Shown in pieces: positions 17,797-27,157 of a stretch of 64,000 bases of DNA. The first letter of the stretch is position 1. Each line of letters starts with the position of its first letter. The stretch lies in contig UCNG01000011.1 of the NCBI GenBank assembly GCA_900473915.1, positions 544,976 to 608,975 on the forward strand. The letters are read 5' to 3'. Both the position numbers and the translations under genes were made by a program. Under the pieces are notes generated by a model. It had not been told where the DNA came from. It was given only the letters and a program-made list of their open reading frames with translations, and made no database searches. Source of the stretch: Hyphomicrobiales bacterium (lineage in GTDB: Bacteria > Pseudomonadota > Alphaproteobacteria > Rhizobiales > Rhizobiaceae).

Positions 17797-18776
17797 GATG
17801 CGGGTCTCCGGTCGGTGCGGACAATTCTGACGACCTGCTGACGGTCGCCGCCGCCGAGCCGCAGCTCCGCCGCGCCGAACAAGCGATCGACGATCAGGAT
17901 GTGTTGGTGGATACGACTGTTGACGAGCTGCGCTTCGCCGTCCGGACCGATGACGAAGATCGGCGGCATTTCGCCCTGGACGATCCCGCGCGGGAACTCG
18001 ACGTAAACCCTGCGGCCGTCATCATAGACGGAGACGGGTTTCCAGGGCGGATTCCCGCCGGTCAAACCGTAGCGGTAGTTGCGCGCCGCGACGACCGGGA
18101 TGACCGGCGTCGCCGGGATGCTCTGGCCTTGTCCGGCGCGCGGCCGCGGATAGGACCATGCGACGGAGGGCATATAGGGCTTCGCTCCGGAACGCAGCTC
18201 GATCATGTAAACGCGCCGGTCGGTGGTCACGACGAGATTGGTCGTGATGTCCGGCCGGGACGGCTTCACGAGGATGTGGACGCGCCGCGTTGTGCCGGTG
18301 CCGCTCTCGGTGTCCCCGATGATCCATCGTGCGGTATCGCCAGCCGCAATCGGCCCGGCCCCTGTCAGCGACTCGCCGGGTTCTAGCGCGATATCGGTGA
18401 TCTGCCCGGGAGCTGCATAGACCTGATAGAGCGCCCCTTCCGACCAGGGGTATATCTGGATCGCATTGAAGTACCCCTCCCGGCGCGGCTGCACGCGAGC
18501 GGCAGCGTTGGCGTTCTCGACGCGAGCGATTGGTGTGCTGGCCGCCGTGCCGCCCTTTGCCGGCGTCCAGGCCGGAGGGATGTGGATCGGACGGGGCCGA
18601 TCGTCCGTCACCGATACGGGAACGGCCGGCAAAGCCGGAACATCTCGATCGTAGCTGATCTCGGGCGGCTTTTGCGGCGTGGCACAACCAGCCAACGCGG
18701 TGGCGGAAAACAGCAGAACCGGAAGTACGGATTTACGGAAAACCGGAATGGTGGGGTTAGGGAAAGCCGATTTCAT
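17793..18776 (-). CDS. trbG: Conjugal transfer protein TrbG (VirB9-like lipoprotein)
   Basis: 327 aa from ATG 18776, which overlaps the trbF stop (ATGA); longer upstream readings only duplicate trbF sequence in another frame. The signal ends in a lipobox (LAGC). The VirB9/CagX C-terminal domain is present (YGLTGGNPPWKPVSVYDDG, VYVEFPRGI). It forms the outer-membrane core ring with TrbI and a lipoprotein. Confidence 0.95.
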   Translation of the reverse strand: MKSAFPNPTIPVFRKSVLPVLLFSATALAGCATPQKPPEISYDRDVPALPAVPVSVTDDRPRPIHIPPAWTPAKGGTAASTPIARVENANAAARVQPRREGYFNAIQIYPWSEGALYQVYAAPGQITDIALEPGESLTGAGPIAAGDTARWIIGDTESGTGTTRRVHILVKPSRPDITTNLVVTTDRRVYMIELRSGAKPYMPSVAWSYPRPRAGQGQSIPATPVIPVVAARNYRYGLTGGNPPWKPVSVYDDGRRVYVEFPRGIVQGEMPPIFVIGPDGEAQLVNSRIHQHILIVDRLFGAAELRLGGGDRQQVVRIVRTDRRPAS

Positions 18777-19462
18777 TGGCTCATCTCCCGCGACCAGTTG
18801 ATGGCGTTGATGTAAATTCCGAGCGGATTGACTTTCAGCCGCTCGGCATCGCGCGGAGGCTGGATGACGATGGTCAGGATCGCGGTCCAGCGCTCGGTCG
18901 CGCCGAGCTGGCCATTCTCGAAATGCCGTTCCGTCCACGCGACGCGGAAGCTGTCCGGAGAAGCGCGGATGACGCTGGAAACCTCGACGGCGATCTGCTG
19001 CTTGCCGACCTTCGTGAAGGGATCGTTGGCGCGGGCATAATCGTTGAGCGCAGCCGCGCCCCGATCGGTCGTCCACTCATAGGCCCTGAGCCAGTTCTGA
19101 CGGACGATGATCGGATCGGCGGGAATGCTTCTGGTCTGCTCGATGAAGCGTGCGAGATGCCAGGCCACCTGTGGATCGGTCGGATGATAGTCCGCCGTGG
19201 CCGGGGCGACGGTCTGGGTCCGACCCAGATTGTCTACCTGAACCACCCAGGGAACCACTGTCCCACGCACGGACTGATAGACCAATGCGGAGGCGAAGCC
19301 CGCCGACAGGATCAGAGAACCGAACGCCATGTAGCGCCAGTTCCTCGCCTGCACGCGCGCTGATCCAAGACGTTCGTCCCAGACTTGTGCGGCCTTCTGG
19401 TAAGGTGTTTCCGGTTGAGGTGTCTTGCCGTAATGCACGGCCGGTCGTTTGAAGAGATTCAT
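18773..19462 (-). CDS. trbF: Conjugal transfer protein TrbF (VirB8-like)
   Basis: 229 aa. An N-terminal cytosolic stretch, one TM helix (about 44-62) and a periplasmic NTF2-like domain ending in NPLGIYINAINWSRE, the VirB8 signature. Inner-membrane assembly factor of the channel. ATGA overlaps on both sides place it in the trb operon. Confidence 0.95.
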   Translation of the reverse strand: MNLFKRPAVHYGKTPQPETPYQKAAQVWDERLGSARVQARNWRYMAFGSLILSAGFASALVYQSVRGTVVPWVVQVDNLGRTQTVAPATADYHPTDPQVAWHLARFIEQTRSIPADPIIVRQNWLRAYEWTTDRGAAALNDYARANDPFTKVGKQQIAVEVSSVIRASPDSFRVAWTERHFENGQLGATERWTAILTIVIQPPRDAERLKVNPLGIYINAINWSREMSQ

Positions 19463-20820
19463 GAACGGTCACTTTCGGAGAGATTGACGGATGCGCCGGA
19501 CCCATGGCTGTCGCCCGAGCGAACAGCATGGGCGGCAGCGCTGACGCCGTGGGAGACATGGCTGACGCGCTTCATGCGCTGGGCCCATGCCGGCGGCTGA
19601 TCGGGTGTGGTTGCGGGAGCGACGGAAGCGGGATCGGATTCGTCGGTGCCCGCGCCAGACGAGAAGGAGCCGCCGCTGCCGCTGACGCCTGCACGCGCGC
19701 CGTCGGAGAAGCTGGATTTCATGCTTTCCGAGGCGCGGGACGCGGCACGGCGCAACGGGGAAACGGAGGCCGATCCGGCGGCGCGTGCCACGCCTCCGAG
19801 GCCGAACGCGACGCCGGACGCGCCCGACTGTCCCATAGAGCCAAGGGTATAGGCCGACGACGCCGCGCCGGCCGCCGCTGCTCCGCCACGCGCGGCAGCA
19901 GCGCCGCCGGAAAGAAGAGCGGCTCCGCCCTTGGCAGCCAGCATAGCGCCGCCGCCGGCGGCAAGTGCTGCTCCGCCGACAGCAAGGCCGGTGCCAACCG
20001 CGGCACCTGCGCCAAGTTGGGGACCGCCGCTGACAAGACCCGAGGCAATGCCGGGACCGAAAATGCCGAGGCCGACGAGCGAAAGCGCGGCGAGCACGAT
20101 GGCCATGGCGTCGTCGATGCTCGGGGTCTGGCCGCCGAAGCCCTGCGTAAACTGACTGAACAATGTCGAGCCGATGCCGACGATGACGGCGAGCACCAGC
20201 ACCTTGATGCCGCTGGAAATCACGTTGCCAAGCACGCGCTCGGCCATGAAGGCGGTTTTGCCGAACAGGCCGAAGGGGATCAGCACGAAACCGGCAAGCG
20301 TGCTCAATTTGAACTCGATCAGCGTCACGAAGAGCTGGATCGCCAGAATGAAGAAAGCGAGGATGACGAGCGCCCAGGCAAAGAGCAGGCAGACGATCTG
20401 GATCAGGTTCTCGAAGACCGCGATCCAGCCCATCAATGGCGAGATCGCGTCAAGCAGAGGACGCGCCGCATCGAGGCCGGTCTGTGCCACCTTGCCGGGG
20501 CGAAGGAGATCCTGAGCTGTAAAGCCTGTGCCAGCGGCTTTCAGGCCAAGACCGGAGAAGCTGTCGAAGACGATCCTGGCGAGGTTGTTCCAATTGGAAA
20601 TCAGGTACGCAAACACCCCGACAAACAGGGTCTTCTTCACCAGCCTCGCGATAATGTCGTCGTCCGCGCCCCAGCTCCAGAACAGCGCAGCAAGGGTGAC
20701 GTCGATCACGATGAGCGATGTGGCGATAAACGCCACCTCGCCGCCGAGCAGACCAAAGCCGGAGTCGATATAGCGTGTGAAGGTGCCGAGGAACGTGTCG
20801 ATAACACCGGAGCCGCCCAT
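19459..20820 (-). CDS. trbL: Conjugal transfer protein TrbL (VirB6-like)
   Basis: 453-aa polytopic inner-membrane protein: start MGGSGVIDTFLGTFTRYID, five to six TM helices in residues 20-270, then a long Ala/Gly/Ser-rich low-complexity cytosolic tail with a Pro-rich end. This matches TrbL/VirB6 architecture. Begins 3 bp after the trbK-alt stop. Confidence 0.95.
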   Translation of the reverse strand: MGGSGVIDTFLGTFTRYIDSGFGLLGGEVAFIATSLIVIDVTLAALFWSWGADDDIIARLVKKTLFVGVFAYLISNWNNLARIVFDSFSGLGLKAAGTGFTAQDLLRPGKVAQTGLDAARPLLDAISPLMGWIAVFENLIQIVCLLFAWALVILAFFILAIQLFVTLIEFKLSTLAGFVLIPFGLFGKTAFMAERVLGNVISSGIKVLVLAVIVGIGSTLFSQFTQGFGGQTPSIDDAMAIVLAALSLVGLGIFGPGIASGLVSGGPQLGAGAAVGTGLAVGGAALAAGGGAMLAAKGGAALLSGGAAAARGGAAAAGAASSAYTLGSMGQSGASGVAFGLGGVARAAGSASVSPLRRAASRASESMKSSFSDGARAGVSGSGGSFSSGAGTDESDPASVAPATTPDQPPAWAQRMKRVSHVSHGVSAAAHAVRSGDSHGSGASVNLSESDRS

Positions 20821-20823
20821 GCT

Positions 20824-21111
20824 TCACCGCCCTTCGCTGGAGGATGGTGACGCGGGTGCAGGCGAGCGGCCGAGGAACCGATCTCGCGTCTCGGCCCAGA
20901 CGCGCAGGCATTCAGCGTCGTTCGCGGCCTGCTGGCCAAGCTGCTGGCACCGGCGCTGTGCCTCACGCAGCGGATCGCGCCGAGGTTCGATGGTGCGCGT
21001 GGAGAAATCCTCTGACCGCTCCTCCTTACGGGTCATCTCGACGACCGCCGCCGTGATGGCGATGGCGACGAACACGACAGCGCCCAGCCGGGCCAGCATC
21101 TTGCCGTCCAT
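20824..21111 (-). CDS. trbK: Putative entry-exclusion protein TrbK-alt
   Basis: 95 aa with one N-terminal membrane segment (about 5-23) and a conserved CQQLGQQAANDAECLRVWAE block with two Cys. This is the TrbK-alt family found between trbJ and trbL in alphaproteobacterial systems. Thought to block redundant transfer into cells that already carry the element. Confidence 0.85.
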   Translation of the reverse strand: MDGKMLARLGAVVFVAIAITAAVVEMTRKEERSEDFSTRTIEPRRDPLREAQRRCQQLGQQAANDAECLRVWAETRDRFLGRSPAPASPSSSEGR

Positions 21112-21121
21112 AAGCTCGCCC

Positions 21122-21886
21122 TCAGTTGCCGTTGAACATCTGCGCGTTGCCCGGCTGGTAGCCTGAACCGGGCGTCAGGAAGCGACGACGCTGCTCGCGG
21201 CCCTGTTCGGCAGCCGCTGTGCGCTCGGCTTCGGTCAAAGCGCCTGCGCGCCCGTTAGCCGCAAGCAACGCCACCAGATCGGAGAGTTGCTGCGACTGAA
21301 GCGCCAGAAGCTGGTTGCCGGCCTGCGTCGCCTGAAGCGCGCCAGTCGCGCCCTGGCTCTGGTTCACCAGTTCGCTCATTTGCGTGCGATTGGTGTCGAT
21401 ATTGCTGACGACACCGGCCTGGACGCGCATGGCGTCCTGCAGACCGCCGACCGTGTTCTGCCAGCGCGAGCGCGCGTCGGAGACGAGCTGCTGATCCGTG
21501 GCCGACATGGAGACGCTGCCGTACTGCTGCTGGAACGCCTGATCGATCCGCTGTACGTCAAAGGCGATGTTCTGAGCCTGGGTCAGAAGTTGCTGCGTGC
21601 GCTGAACGTTCTGCTGAAGCGTCTGGAGCGAGGAGAACGGCAAGCTCGCAAGATTGCGCGCCTGATTGATCAGCATCGTCGCCTCGTTCTGAAGCGAGGT
21701 AATCTGGTGGTTGATCTGTTCCAGCGTGCGCGCGGCGGTCAGAACGTTCTGCGCGTAGTTGCTGGGATCGAAGACGATTCTCCAGGCGTAGGCAGACGTG
21801 GCCGCGACCGGCGAAAGCGCGATCGGGGTGGCAAGCATGGTTGCTGCGAGAAGCATCGCAGGCGAGCGGACAGAGCGGGTCGTCAT
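21122..21886 (-). CDS. trbJ: Conjugal transfer protein TrbJ (VirB5-like)
   Basis: 254 aa. Signal peptide (about 1-33, ending ATSAYA), then long Gln-rich alpha-helices (VFDPSNYAQNVLTAARTLEQ, LQTLQQNVQRTQQLL) typical of VirB5/TrbJ minor pilin or adhesin. ATGA overlap with trbE. Confidence 0.94.
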   Translation of the reverse strand: MTTRSVRSPAMLLAATMLATPIALSPVAATSAYAWRIVFDPSNYAQNVLTAARTLEQINHQITSLQNEATMLINQARNLASLPFSSLQTLQQNVQRTQQLLTQAQNIAFDVQRIDQAFQQQYGSVSMSATDQQLVSDARSRWQNTVGGLQDAMRVQAGVVSNIDTNRTQMSELVNQSQGATGALQATQAGNQLLALQSQQLSDLVALLAANGRAGALTEAERTAAAEQGREQRRRFLTPGSGYQPGNAQMFNGN

Positions 21887-24339
21887 GTTTTGGTTTCCTT
21901 TTCGGTTTCGGGGACGACGGTCGGAAAAGTCGAGATGAGATCGGCGGCCCAGCCGGCGTCGCGAGCCTTGAGCCAGGCCGTGAGAAAGCCTTCGCGGCCA
22001 TGCTCGGCGACGAGGTTCGCGATCAGGGTCTGGTCCGATTTCGAGGAAGCGGCGCAGAGCGCGAGCCCGACTTCGGAGAGGCCCAGTTCGAACAGGCGAT
22101 TGCCGCGCCGCGACTGGCAGTAGTAGTCGCGTTTGGGTGTCGCCCGCGCGAGGATTTCGATCTGACGGTCATTGAGGCCGAAGCGCCGATAGATGGCCGT
22201 GATCTGCGGCTCGATCGCGCGTTCGTTCGGCAGAAGCAGTCGCGTCGGGCAGCTTTCGATGATGGCCGGGGCAATGTCCGAATTGTCGATATCGCTAAGC
22301 GACTGGGTGGCGAAGATGACCGAGGCGTTTTTCTTACGGAGCGTCTTCACCCATTCGCGGAGCTGGCCGGCGAAGCCTTCGTCATCGAGCGCAAGCCAGC
22401 CCTCGTCTATGATAAGCAGCGTCGGCCGCCCGTCGAGCCTGTCGCCGATGCGATGAAAGAGATAGGCGAGTACAGCCGGGGCTGCCCCCGTCCCGACCAG
22501 CCCCTCGATCTCGAATGCCTGCACGTCCGCCGAGCCGAGATGTTCAGCTTCGGCATCCAGCAGCCGACCGTAGGGGCCGCCCACGCAGTAAGGCCGGAGC
22601 GCCTGCTTGAGATCGTTGGACTGAAGAAGAACGCTGAGGCCAGTGATCGTGCGTTCGCCGACCGGCGCCGAGGCAAGCGAGGTCAGCGCCGTCCAGATAT
22701 GCTCCTTTGCCTCCGGCGTGATCTTGATGCCTTCCCGCATCAGGATCGCGACGATCCAGTCGGCGGCCCAGGCACGTTCATAGGTATCGTGAATGCGGGC
22801 CAACGGCTGGAGCGATACCGAGGCGTCCGATCCTTCGGTCAGTCCGCCGCCGAGATCGTGCCAGTCACCGCCCATGGCGAGCGCGGCGGCACGGATCGAG
22901 CCGCCGAAGTCGAAGGCGAAGACCTGGCTGCGGAGGTAACGGCGGAACTGCAAAGCGATGAGCGCGAGCAGCACGGATTTGCCCGCGCCCGTCGGGCCGA
23001 CAACGAGCGTGTGGCCGACATCGCCCACATGCAAAGACAACCGGAACGGAGTCGAACCTTCGGTTCTGCCGTAAAGCAGCGGGGGCGCATCGAAGTGTTC
23101 GTCCCGTTCCGGCCCCGCCCACACGGCAGAGAGGGGGATCATGTGGGCGAGATTGAGGGTCGAGATCGGCGGCTGTCGCACGTTTGCATAGACATGGCCG
23201 GGCAGACTGCCGAGCCAGGCATCGACGGCGTTCACCGTCTCGATCATGGCAGTGAAGTCGCGGCCCTGGATGACCTTCTCGACCAGCCGGAGTTTTTCAT
23301 CGGCAAGGCGGGGGTCGGCGTCCCAGACCGTGATCGTGGCGGTGACATAGGCCATGCCGGCGACGTCGGCGCCGAGTTCCTGCAAAGCCATGTCCGCGTC
23401 GGCTGCCTTGTTCGCGGCGTCGGTGTCCACGAGCACCGATTGCTCGTTGGTCATCACCTCCTTGAGGATCGCGGCAATCGACTTTCGCTTGGCGAACCAC
23501 TGCCGCCTGATTTTGGTCAGCAGCTTCGTCGCGTCGGTCTTGTCGAGCAGGATCGCGCGCGTCGACCAGCGATACGGGAAAGCCAGTCGGTTCAGCTCGT
23601 CGAGCAGGCCCGGTGTGGTCGCCGTCGGGAAGCCGACGATAGTCAGCACACGCAGATTCTGGTCGCCAAGACGCGGCTCCAAACCGCCGGTGAGTGGCTG
23701 GTCGGCGAGCAGCGCGTCGAGATAGACCGGCGTTTCCGGCACGCGGACGCGGTGGCGTTTTGTCGACACGCAGGAATGCAGGTAGGTCAGCGTCTCGCTG
23801 TCATCGAGCCAACTGCAGGACGGCATGAAGCCGTCGAGCAGCGCCAGCACGCGGTCGGTGCGATCGGTGAAGGCGCGCAGGATCTCGTGGGGGTCGACGC
23901 CCGAGCGCTCACGGCCTTCGTAAAGCCAGGACTCGGTGCGCGCGGCTTCCTCCGCCGGCGGAAGAAACAGGAAGGTGAGGAAATAGCTCGATACGAAATG
24001 TGCGCCCGCCTCTTCGAAGTCGGCCTTGCGCTCGGCATCGACCAGACCTGAAGCCGGATCGGGAAAGACGCTATCCGGATAGGTGGCGGCCTCGTGCCGT
24101 TGCGCTTCCACAAAGATGCTCCAGCCGAGGCCAAGGCGGCGAAAGGCGTTGTTGATGCGGCTTGCAACAGCAACCAGCTCGGCCGCGACGGAAGAGTCGA
24201 GATCCGGACCCCGAAAGCGGGCTGTGCGCTGGAAAGAGCCATCCTTGTTCAGCACGACACCGGGCGCGACCAGAGCGACCCAGGGCAGATAGTCGGCAAG
24301 GCGAGCGGCGGAGCGGCGGTATTCGGCGAGATTCATCAT
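21883..24339 (-). CDS. trbE: Conjugal transfer ATPase TrbE (VirB4-like)
   Basis: 818 aa from ATG 24339 (GAGGAG ribosome site; an ATG at 24336 is also possible). The N-terminal CagE/TrbE/VirB domain and C-terminal P-loop ATPase show Walker A VVGPTGAGKSVLL and Walker B TLLIIDEGWLALDD. It powers pilus assembly and substrate transfer. It overlaps trbJ and trbD loosely at the ends, consistent with one operon. Confidence 0.96.
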   Translation of the reverse strand: MMNLAEYRRSAARLADYLPWVALVAPGVVLNKDGSFQRTARFRGPDLDSSVAAELVAVASRINNAFRRLGLGWSIFVEAQRHEAATYPDSVFPDPASGLVDAERKADFEEAGAHFVSSYFLTFLFLPPAEEAARTESWLYEGRERSGVDPHEILRAFTDRTDRVLALLDGFMPSCSWLDDSETLTYLHSCVSTKRHRVRVPETPVYLDALLADQPLTGGLEPRLGDQNLRVLTIVGFPTATTPGLLDELNRLAFPYRWSTRAILLDKTDATKLLTKIRRQWFAKRKSIAAILKEVMTNEQSVLVDTDAANKAADADMALQELGADVAGMAYVTATITVWDADPRLADEKLRLVEKVIQGRDFTAMIETVNAVDAWLGSLPGHVYANVRQPPISTLNLAHMIPLSAVWAGPERDEHFDAPPLLYGRTEGSTPFRLSLHVGDVGHTLVVGPTGAGKSVLLALIALQFRRYLRSQVFAFDFGGSIRAAALAMGGDWHDLGGGLTEGSDASVSLQPLARIHDTYERAWAADWIVAILMREGIKITPEAKEHIWTALTSLASAPVGERTITGLSVLLQSNDLKQALRPYCVGGPYGRLLDAEAEHLGSADVQAFEIEGLVGTGAAPAVLAYLFHRIGDRLDGRPTLLIIDEGWLALDDEGFAGQLREWVKTLRKKNASVIFATQSLSDIDNSDIAPAIIESCPTRLLLPNERAIEPQITAIYRRFGLNDRQIEILARATPKRDYYCQSRRGNRLFELGLSEVGLALCAASSKSDQTLIANLVAEHGREGFLTAWLKARDAGWAADLISTFPTVVPETEKETKT

Positions 24340-24350
24340 GACCGCGCTCC

Positions 24351-24632
24351 TCACACTGCGAGGAAAGCCGGAATGCGCAGATGCCTGCGCCCGACCTCGA
24401 CGAAGAGCGGATCGCGGCGGGCCGCCCAGACGGCCACGAAATGACCGATCGCCCAGATGGCGAGGCCGACGAGCCAGAGGCGCAGGCCGAGGCCCACGGC
24501 CCCGGCCAGCGTACCGTTCATGATCGCGATTGAACGCGGCGCACCGCCGAGCAGGATGTGCTCGGTCAAGGCGCGATGGACGGGCATGGAAAAGCCCGGC
24601 ACCGCGTCGAGTTGTTCGAGGACGGTCGCCAT
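24351..24632 (-). CDS. trbD: Conjugal transfer protein TrbD (VirB3-like)
   Basis: 93 aa with two TM helices (about 38-68) and the VirB3-type N-terminus (PVHRALTEHILLGGAPRSIAIMNG). Its start overlaps the last base of trbC. Confidence 0.93.
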   Translation of the reverse strand: MATVLEQLDAVPGFSMPVHRALTEHILLGGAPRSIAIMNGTLAGAVGLGLRLWLVGLAIWAIGHFVAVWAARRDPLFVEVGRRHLRIPAFLAV

Positions 24633-25042
24633 CAGACGAGCGCCCCGCCGCCGAAGCTGAAGAAGCTAAGGAAGAACGAGCTGGCCGCGAACGCGATCGA
24701 CAGGCCGAACACGATCTGGATCAGGCGGCGGAAGCCGCCGCTGGTATCACCGAAGGCGAGTGCCAGGCCGGTGGCGATGATGATGATCACTGCCACGATC
24801 TTGGCGACCGGCCCTTCGATCGACTGGAGGATCTGCTGAAGCGGCTGCTCCCACGGCATGGATGAGCCGGAGGCATGGGCCGGGGGCGTAGCCGCCAGCA
24901 TCATGATGGTGAAAAGCGCGGTCGAACTGGCGAGACGCTTGTAGCTGCCGCGCATGATGAAGCCGGTGGGCAGCTCCGGATCGACGGGCACCGTCGTCAG
25001 GACGGGCGGATTGGTCACATTCGGAATAATGGGCGAATTCAT
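24632..25042 (-). CDS. trbC: Conjugal transfer pilin precursor TrbC (VirB2-like)
   Basis: 136 aa. A long N-terminal leader, a hydrophobic segment with likely cleavage at PAHASG, then two TM helices with GPVAKIVAVIIIIATGLALA and a short loop, the VirB2/TrbC pilin plan. TrbC-type pilins are cyclised after processing by a TraF-type peptidase, and a traF is present at 34430-34975. ATGA overlap with trbB. Confidence 0.93.
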   Translation of the reverse strand: MNSPIIPNVTNPPVLTTVPVDPELPTGFIMRGSYKRLASSTALFTIMMLAATPPAHASGSSMPWEQPLQQILQSIEGPVAKIVAVIIIIATGLALAFGDTSGGFRRLIQIVFGLSIAFAASSFFLSFFSFGGGALV

Positions 25043-26022
25043 TCAGCTTCTCCGTTCGAGATCGTTGCGGGGGTGATGCGGTAGTCGCCAGTGGCGGGGT
25101 CGATGCCGTCGACACGCGCGAGTTCGGCCAGCCTGCGCGACGAGCCGCGGCCGGAGAGGACGGCGACGAGATCGATGGTCTCGGCGATCAGGGCGCGTGG
25201 GACGGTGACGACGGCTTCCTGGATGAGTTGCTCGAGACGGCGCAGGGCGCCGATGCCGGAGCCGGCGTGGATTGTGCCGATGCCGCCGGGGTGGCCGGTG
25301 CCCCAGGCTTTGAGGAGGTCGAGCGCTTCTGAACCCCGCACCTCACCGATGGGGATGCGGTCAGGCCGCAGGCGCAGCGAGGACCGAACAAGGTCGGAGA
25401 GCGTGGCGACGCCATCCTTGGTCCGCATCGCGACAAGGTTCGGCGCTGCACATTGCAGCTCGCGGGTATCCTCGATGATGACGACGCGATCCGCGGTCTT
25501 CGCCACTTCGGCGAGCAGTGCATTGGTCAGGGTCGTCTTGCCGGTGGAAGTGCCGCCGGCGACGAGTATGTTGGCGCGGGACTGAACTGCTGCGCGCAGC
25601 TTCACAGCCTGGTCGGCTGTCATGATGCCGGCCGCCACATAGTCGTCCAGCGTAAAGACCGCGACAGCCGGCTTGCGAATTGCGAAGGCGGGCGCCGCTA
25701 CGACGGGAGGAAGCAGGCCCTCAAAACGCTCACCCGTTTCCGGTAACTCGGCCGAGACGCGCGGGGAGCGGGCATGAACCTCCGCACCGACATGGTGCGC
25801 GACCAGACGCACGATGCGCTCGCCGTCGGCGGCCGTCATCGTCTCGCCGGTGTCGGCCAACCCTTCGGAAAGCCGATCTACCCAGATGCGGCCATCGGGG
25901 TTCAGCATCACCTCGACCACGGCCGGGTCTTCCAGAAACCGGGCGATGGCCGCTCCGAGCGCAGTGCGCAACATGCGCGCGCCGCGCTGGATCGCTTCCT
26001 GCCTGTTGTGAGTGGCTGCCAT
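25039..26022 (-). CDS. trbB: Conjugal transfer ATPase TrbB (VirB11-like)
   Basis: 327-aa hexameric secretion ATPase. Walker [20 protein letters not shown], the Asp box [12 protein letters not shown], the Walker B-like region [16 protein letters not shown] and the His box [12 protein letters not shown] are all visible. It is the first gene of the trb operon. Normally traG-copG precede it directly; here a defence cassette separates them. Confidence 0.96.
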   Translation of the reverse strand: MAATHNRQEAIQRGARMLRTALGAAIARFLEDPAVVEVMLNPDGRIWVDRLSEGLADTGETMTAADGERIVRLVAHHVGAEVHARSPRVSAELPETGERFEGLLPPVVAAPAFAIRKPAVAVFTLDDYVAAGIMTADQAVKLRAAVQSRANILVAGGTSTGKTTLTNALLAEVAKTADRVVIIEDTRELQCAAPNLVAMRTKDGVATLSDLVRSSLRLRPDRIPIGEVRGSEALDLLKAWGTGHPGGIGTIHAGSGIGALRRLEQLIQEAVVTVPRALIAETIDLVAVLSGRGSSRRLAELARVDGIDPATGDYRITPATISNGEAE

Positions 26023-26370
26023 GTCGTCCCCGTATTTCGTGGGGACAACAGATGATCCCCGGATCGGGGATGATTAAAAGAGCCCGAAATCAGGTCGATT
26101 CAACAAGTTTCGGTCGTAGTAGTAGCGTAGCGTGCAAATACAGGAAAACGGCGGCGCGGGTGTTCTGCCATAAGGACTGCAAACAATCCCAAAGGTATCG
26201 GATTTGATCTGGCTTGTTAGCCGGCATTCCGACTGTAGGTGATTTGCGGGCAGTTCACTTTGTTGTACGGGATACTAGCGTTATAGCCGCCAAGTCGCAG
26301 CAGCATAGTTGAATTAAGTATCTCCAAGTTGGATACTTCTTTTAAAGCGAATCAGGAAAAGGGGATTGGG
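26023..26370. other. Divergent intergenic region between trbB and the defence cassette
   Basis: About 350 bp of lower GC than the flanking trb genes; it must hold the rightward promoter of the TIR-HEPN cassette and the leftward trb promoter. I see no confident -10/-35 pair, operator dyad, att-like repeat or ORF. The compositional drop suggests the left border of an inserted cassette. Confidence 0.45.
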
Positions 26371-27084
26371 GTGGCTAGATGCACTGCACCAAAAGAAGGC
26401 CATCGCTCAGCGAGCGCCGCAGCAAACTGTCCAGCATGCCGTGGCCGCAGCCGCTATGGTGGTTACAGCAGCTATAGCAACTACAGCGGTTATGGCTCGT
26501 ACTCGTCCCCATCATCTCCCTCCCCAACTTACCGCTCGTCGTCGGGAAGCAGCGGCGGGTCCGGTCGTGTAGGAGCAAGATGGTCGAAGGCCGGTTCAAC
26601 CGTATTGTACACACCTACAGAAGTGCGGGCGCTTACCCCAATCCGCCAGACTGTAGAGAGCCGTGCGGAACTACCTGATCTCCGTGACGTCTTCCTATGC
26701 CATGCTTGGGATGACCGGCAGGGGGATGCTAAGGAGTTGCATGACTTGCTCGAAGCACGCGGCGTCTCGGTCTGGTTCAGCGAAAAAGACGTTGCTCTCG
26801 GCACGTCGTTGCTTCGTGAAATCGACAAGGGATTGGTGAAGTCGCGCGTCGGGGTCGTGCTAGTAACGCCTGCGCTGCTGCGCCGTCTTCCAGCAGCGGG
26901 TGTAGCCGACAAAGAGCTCTCGGCACTCCTGGCAACCGAACAGCTCGTGCCTATCGTCCACAACACGACGTACGAAGCTCTCCGAAATGTCAGCCCCCTT
27001 CTCGCCTCGCGAAGCGGCCTGAGCACCGAAGAAGACTCTATGACAGTGGTGGCGGATAAGCTCGCCGAGTTGGTTGCCATCTAG
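26371..27084 (+). CDS. TIR-domain protein with N-terminal zinc-knuckle and Tyr/Gly/Ser-rich linker
   Basis: 237 aa from GTG 26371 (purine-rich AGGAAAAGGGG upstream); a TTG at 26329 would add 14 residues without a ribosome site. Residues 4-23 form a probable zinc-knuckle (Cys4, His11, Cys20, Cys23). Residues 24-66 are low complexity (GGYSSYSNYSGYGSYSS, then SPS and SSG runs), resembling prion-like domains. A TIR domain occupies about 105-237: DVFLCHAWDDR, SVWFSEKDVALG, LREIDKGLVKSRVGVVLVTP. Glu138 in WFSEKD aligns with the catalytic Glu of NAD-cleaving TIRs. Family knowledge says bacterial TIRs act as NADases or cyclic-ADPR makers in anti-phage abortive infection. First gene of a three-gene cassette with two HEPN proteins. 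Role in defence is inferred. Confidence 0.85.
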   Translation: MARCTAPKEGHRSASAAANCPACRGRSRYGGYSSYSNYSGYGSYSSPSSPSPTYRSSSGSSGGSGRVGARWSKAGSTVLYTPTEVRALTPIRQTVESRAELPDLRDVFLCHAWDDRQGDAKELHDLLEARGVSVWFSEKDVALGTSLLREIDKGLVKSRVGVVLVTPALLRRLPAAGVADKELSALLATEQLVPIVHNTTYEALRNVSPLLASRSGLSTEEDSMTVVADKLAELVAI

Positions 27085-27157
27085 CTTGATTTCAATGTGG
27101 GATTTTCTTCCACATGCAATATGACCGTTTTTTCTTGCATTTATTGGGAGGGGTGGC

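Noticed and set aside
21841..24051. 736-codon plus-strand ORF opposite trbE
   Set aside because: It is a mirror of trbE in a GC-rich gene, with no ribosome site and no recognisable domain; trbE carries clear ATPase motifs.
26366..27080. ORFs in other frames over the TIR gene
   Set aside because: The TIR frame has motif support; the alternatives consist of low-complexity translations of the same repetitive DNA.
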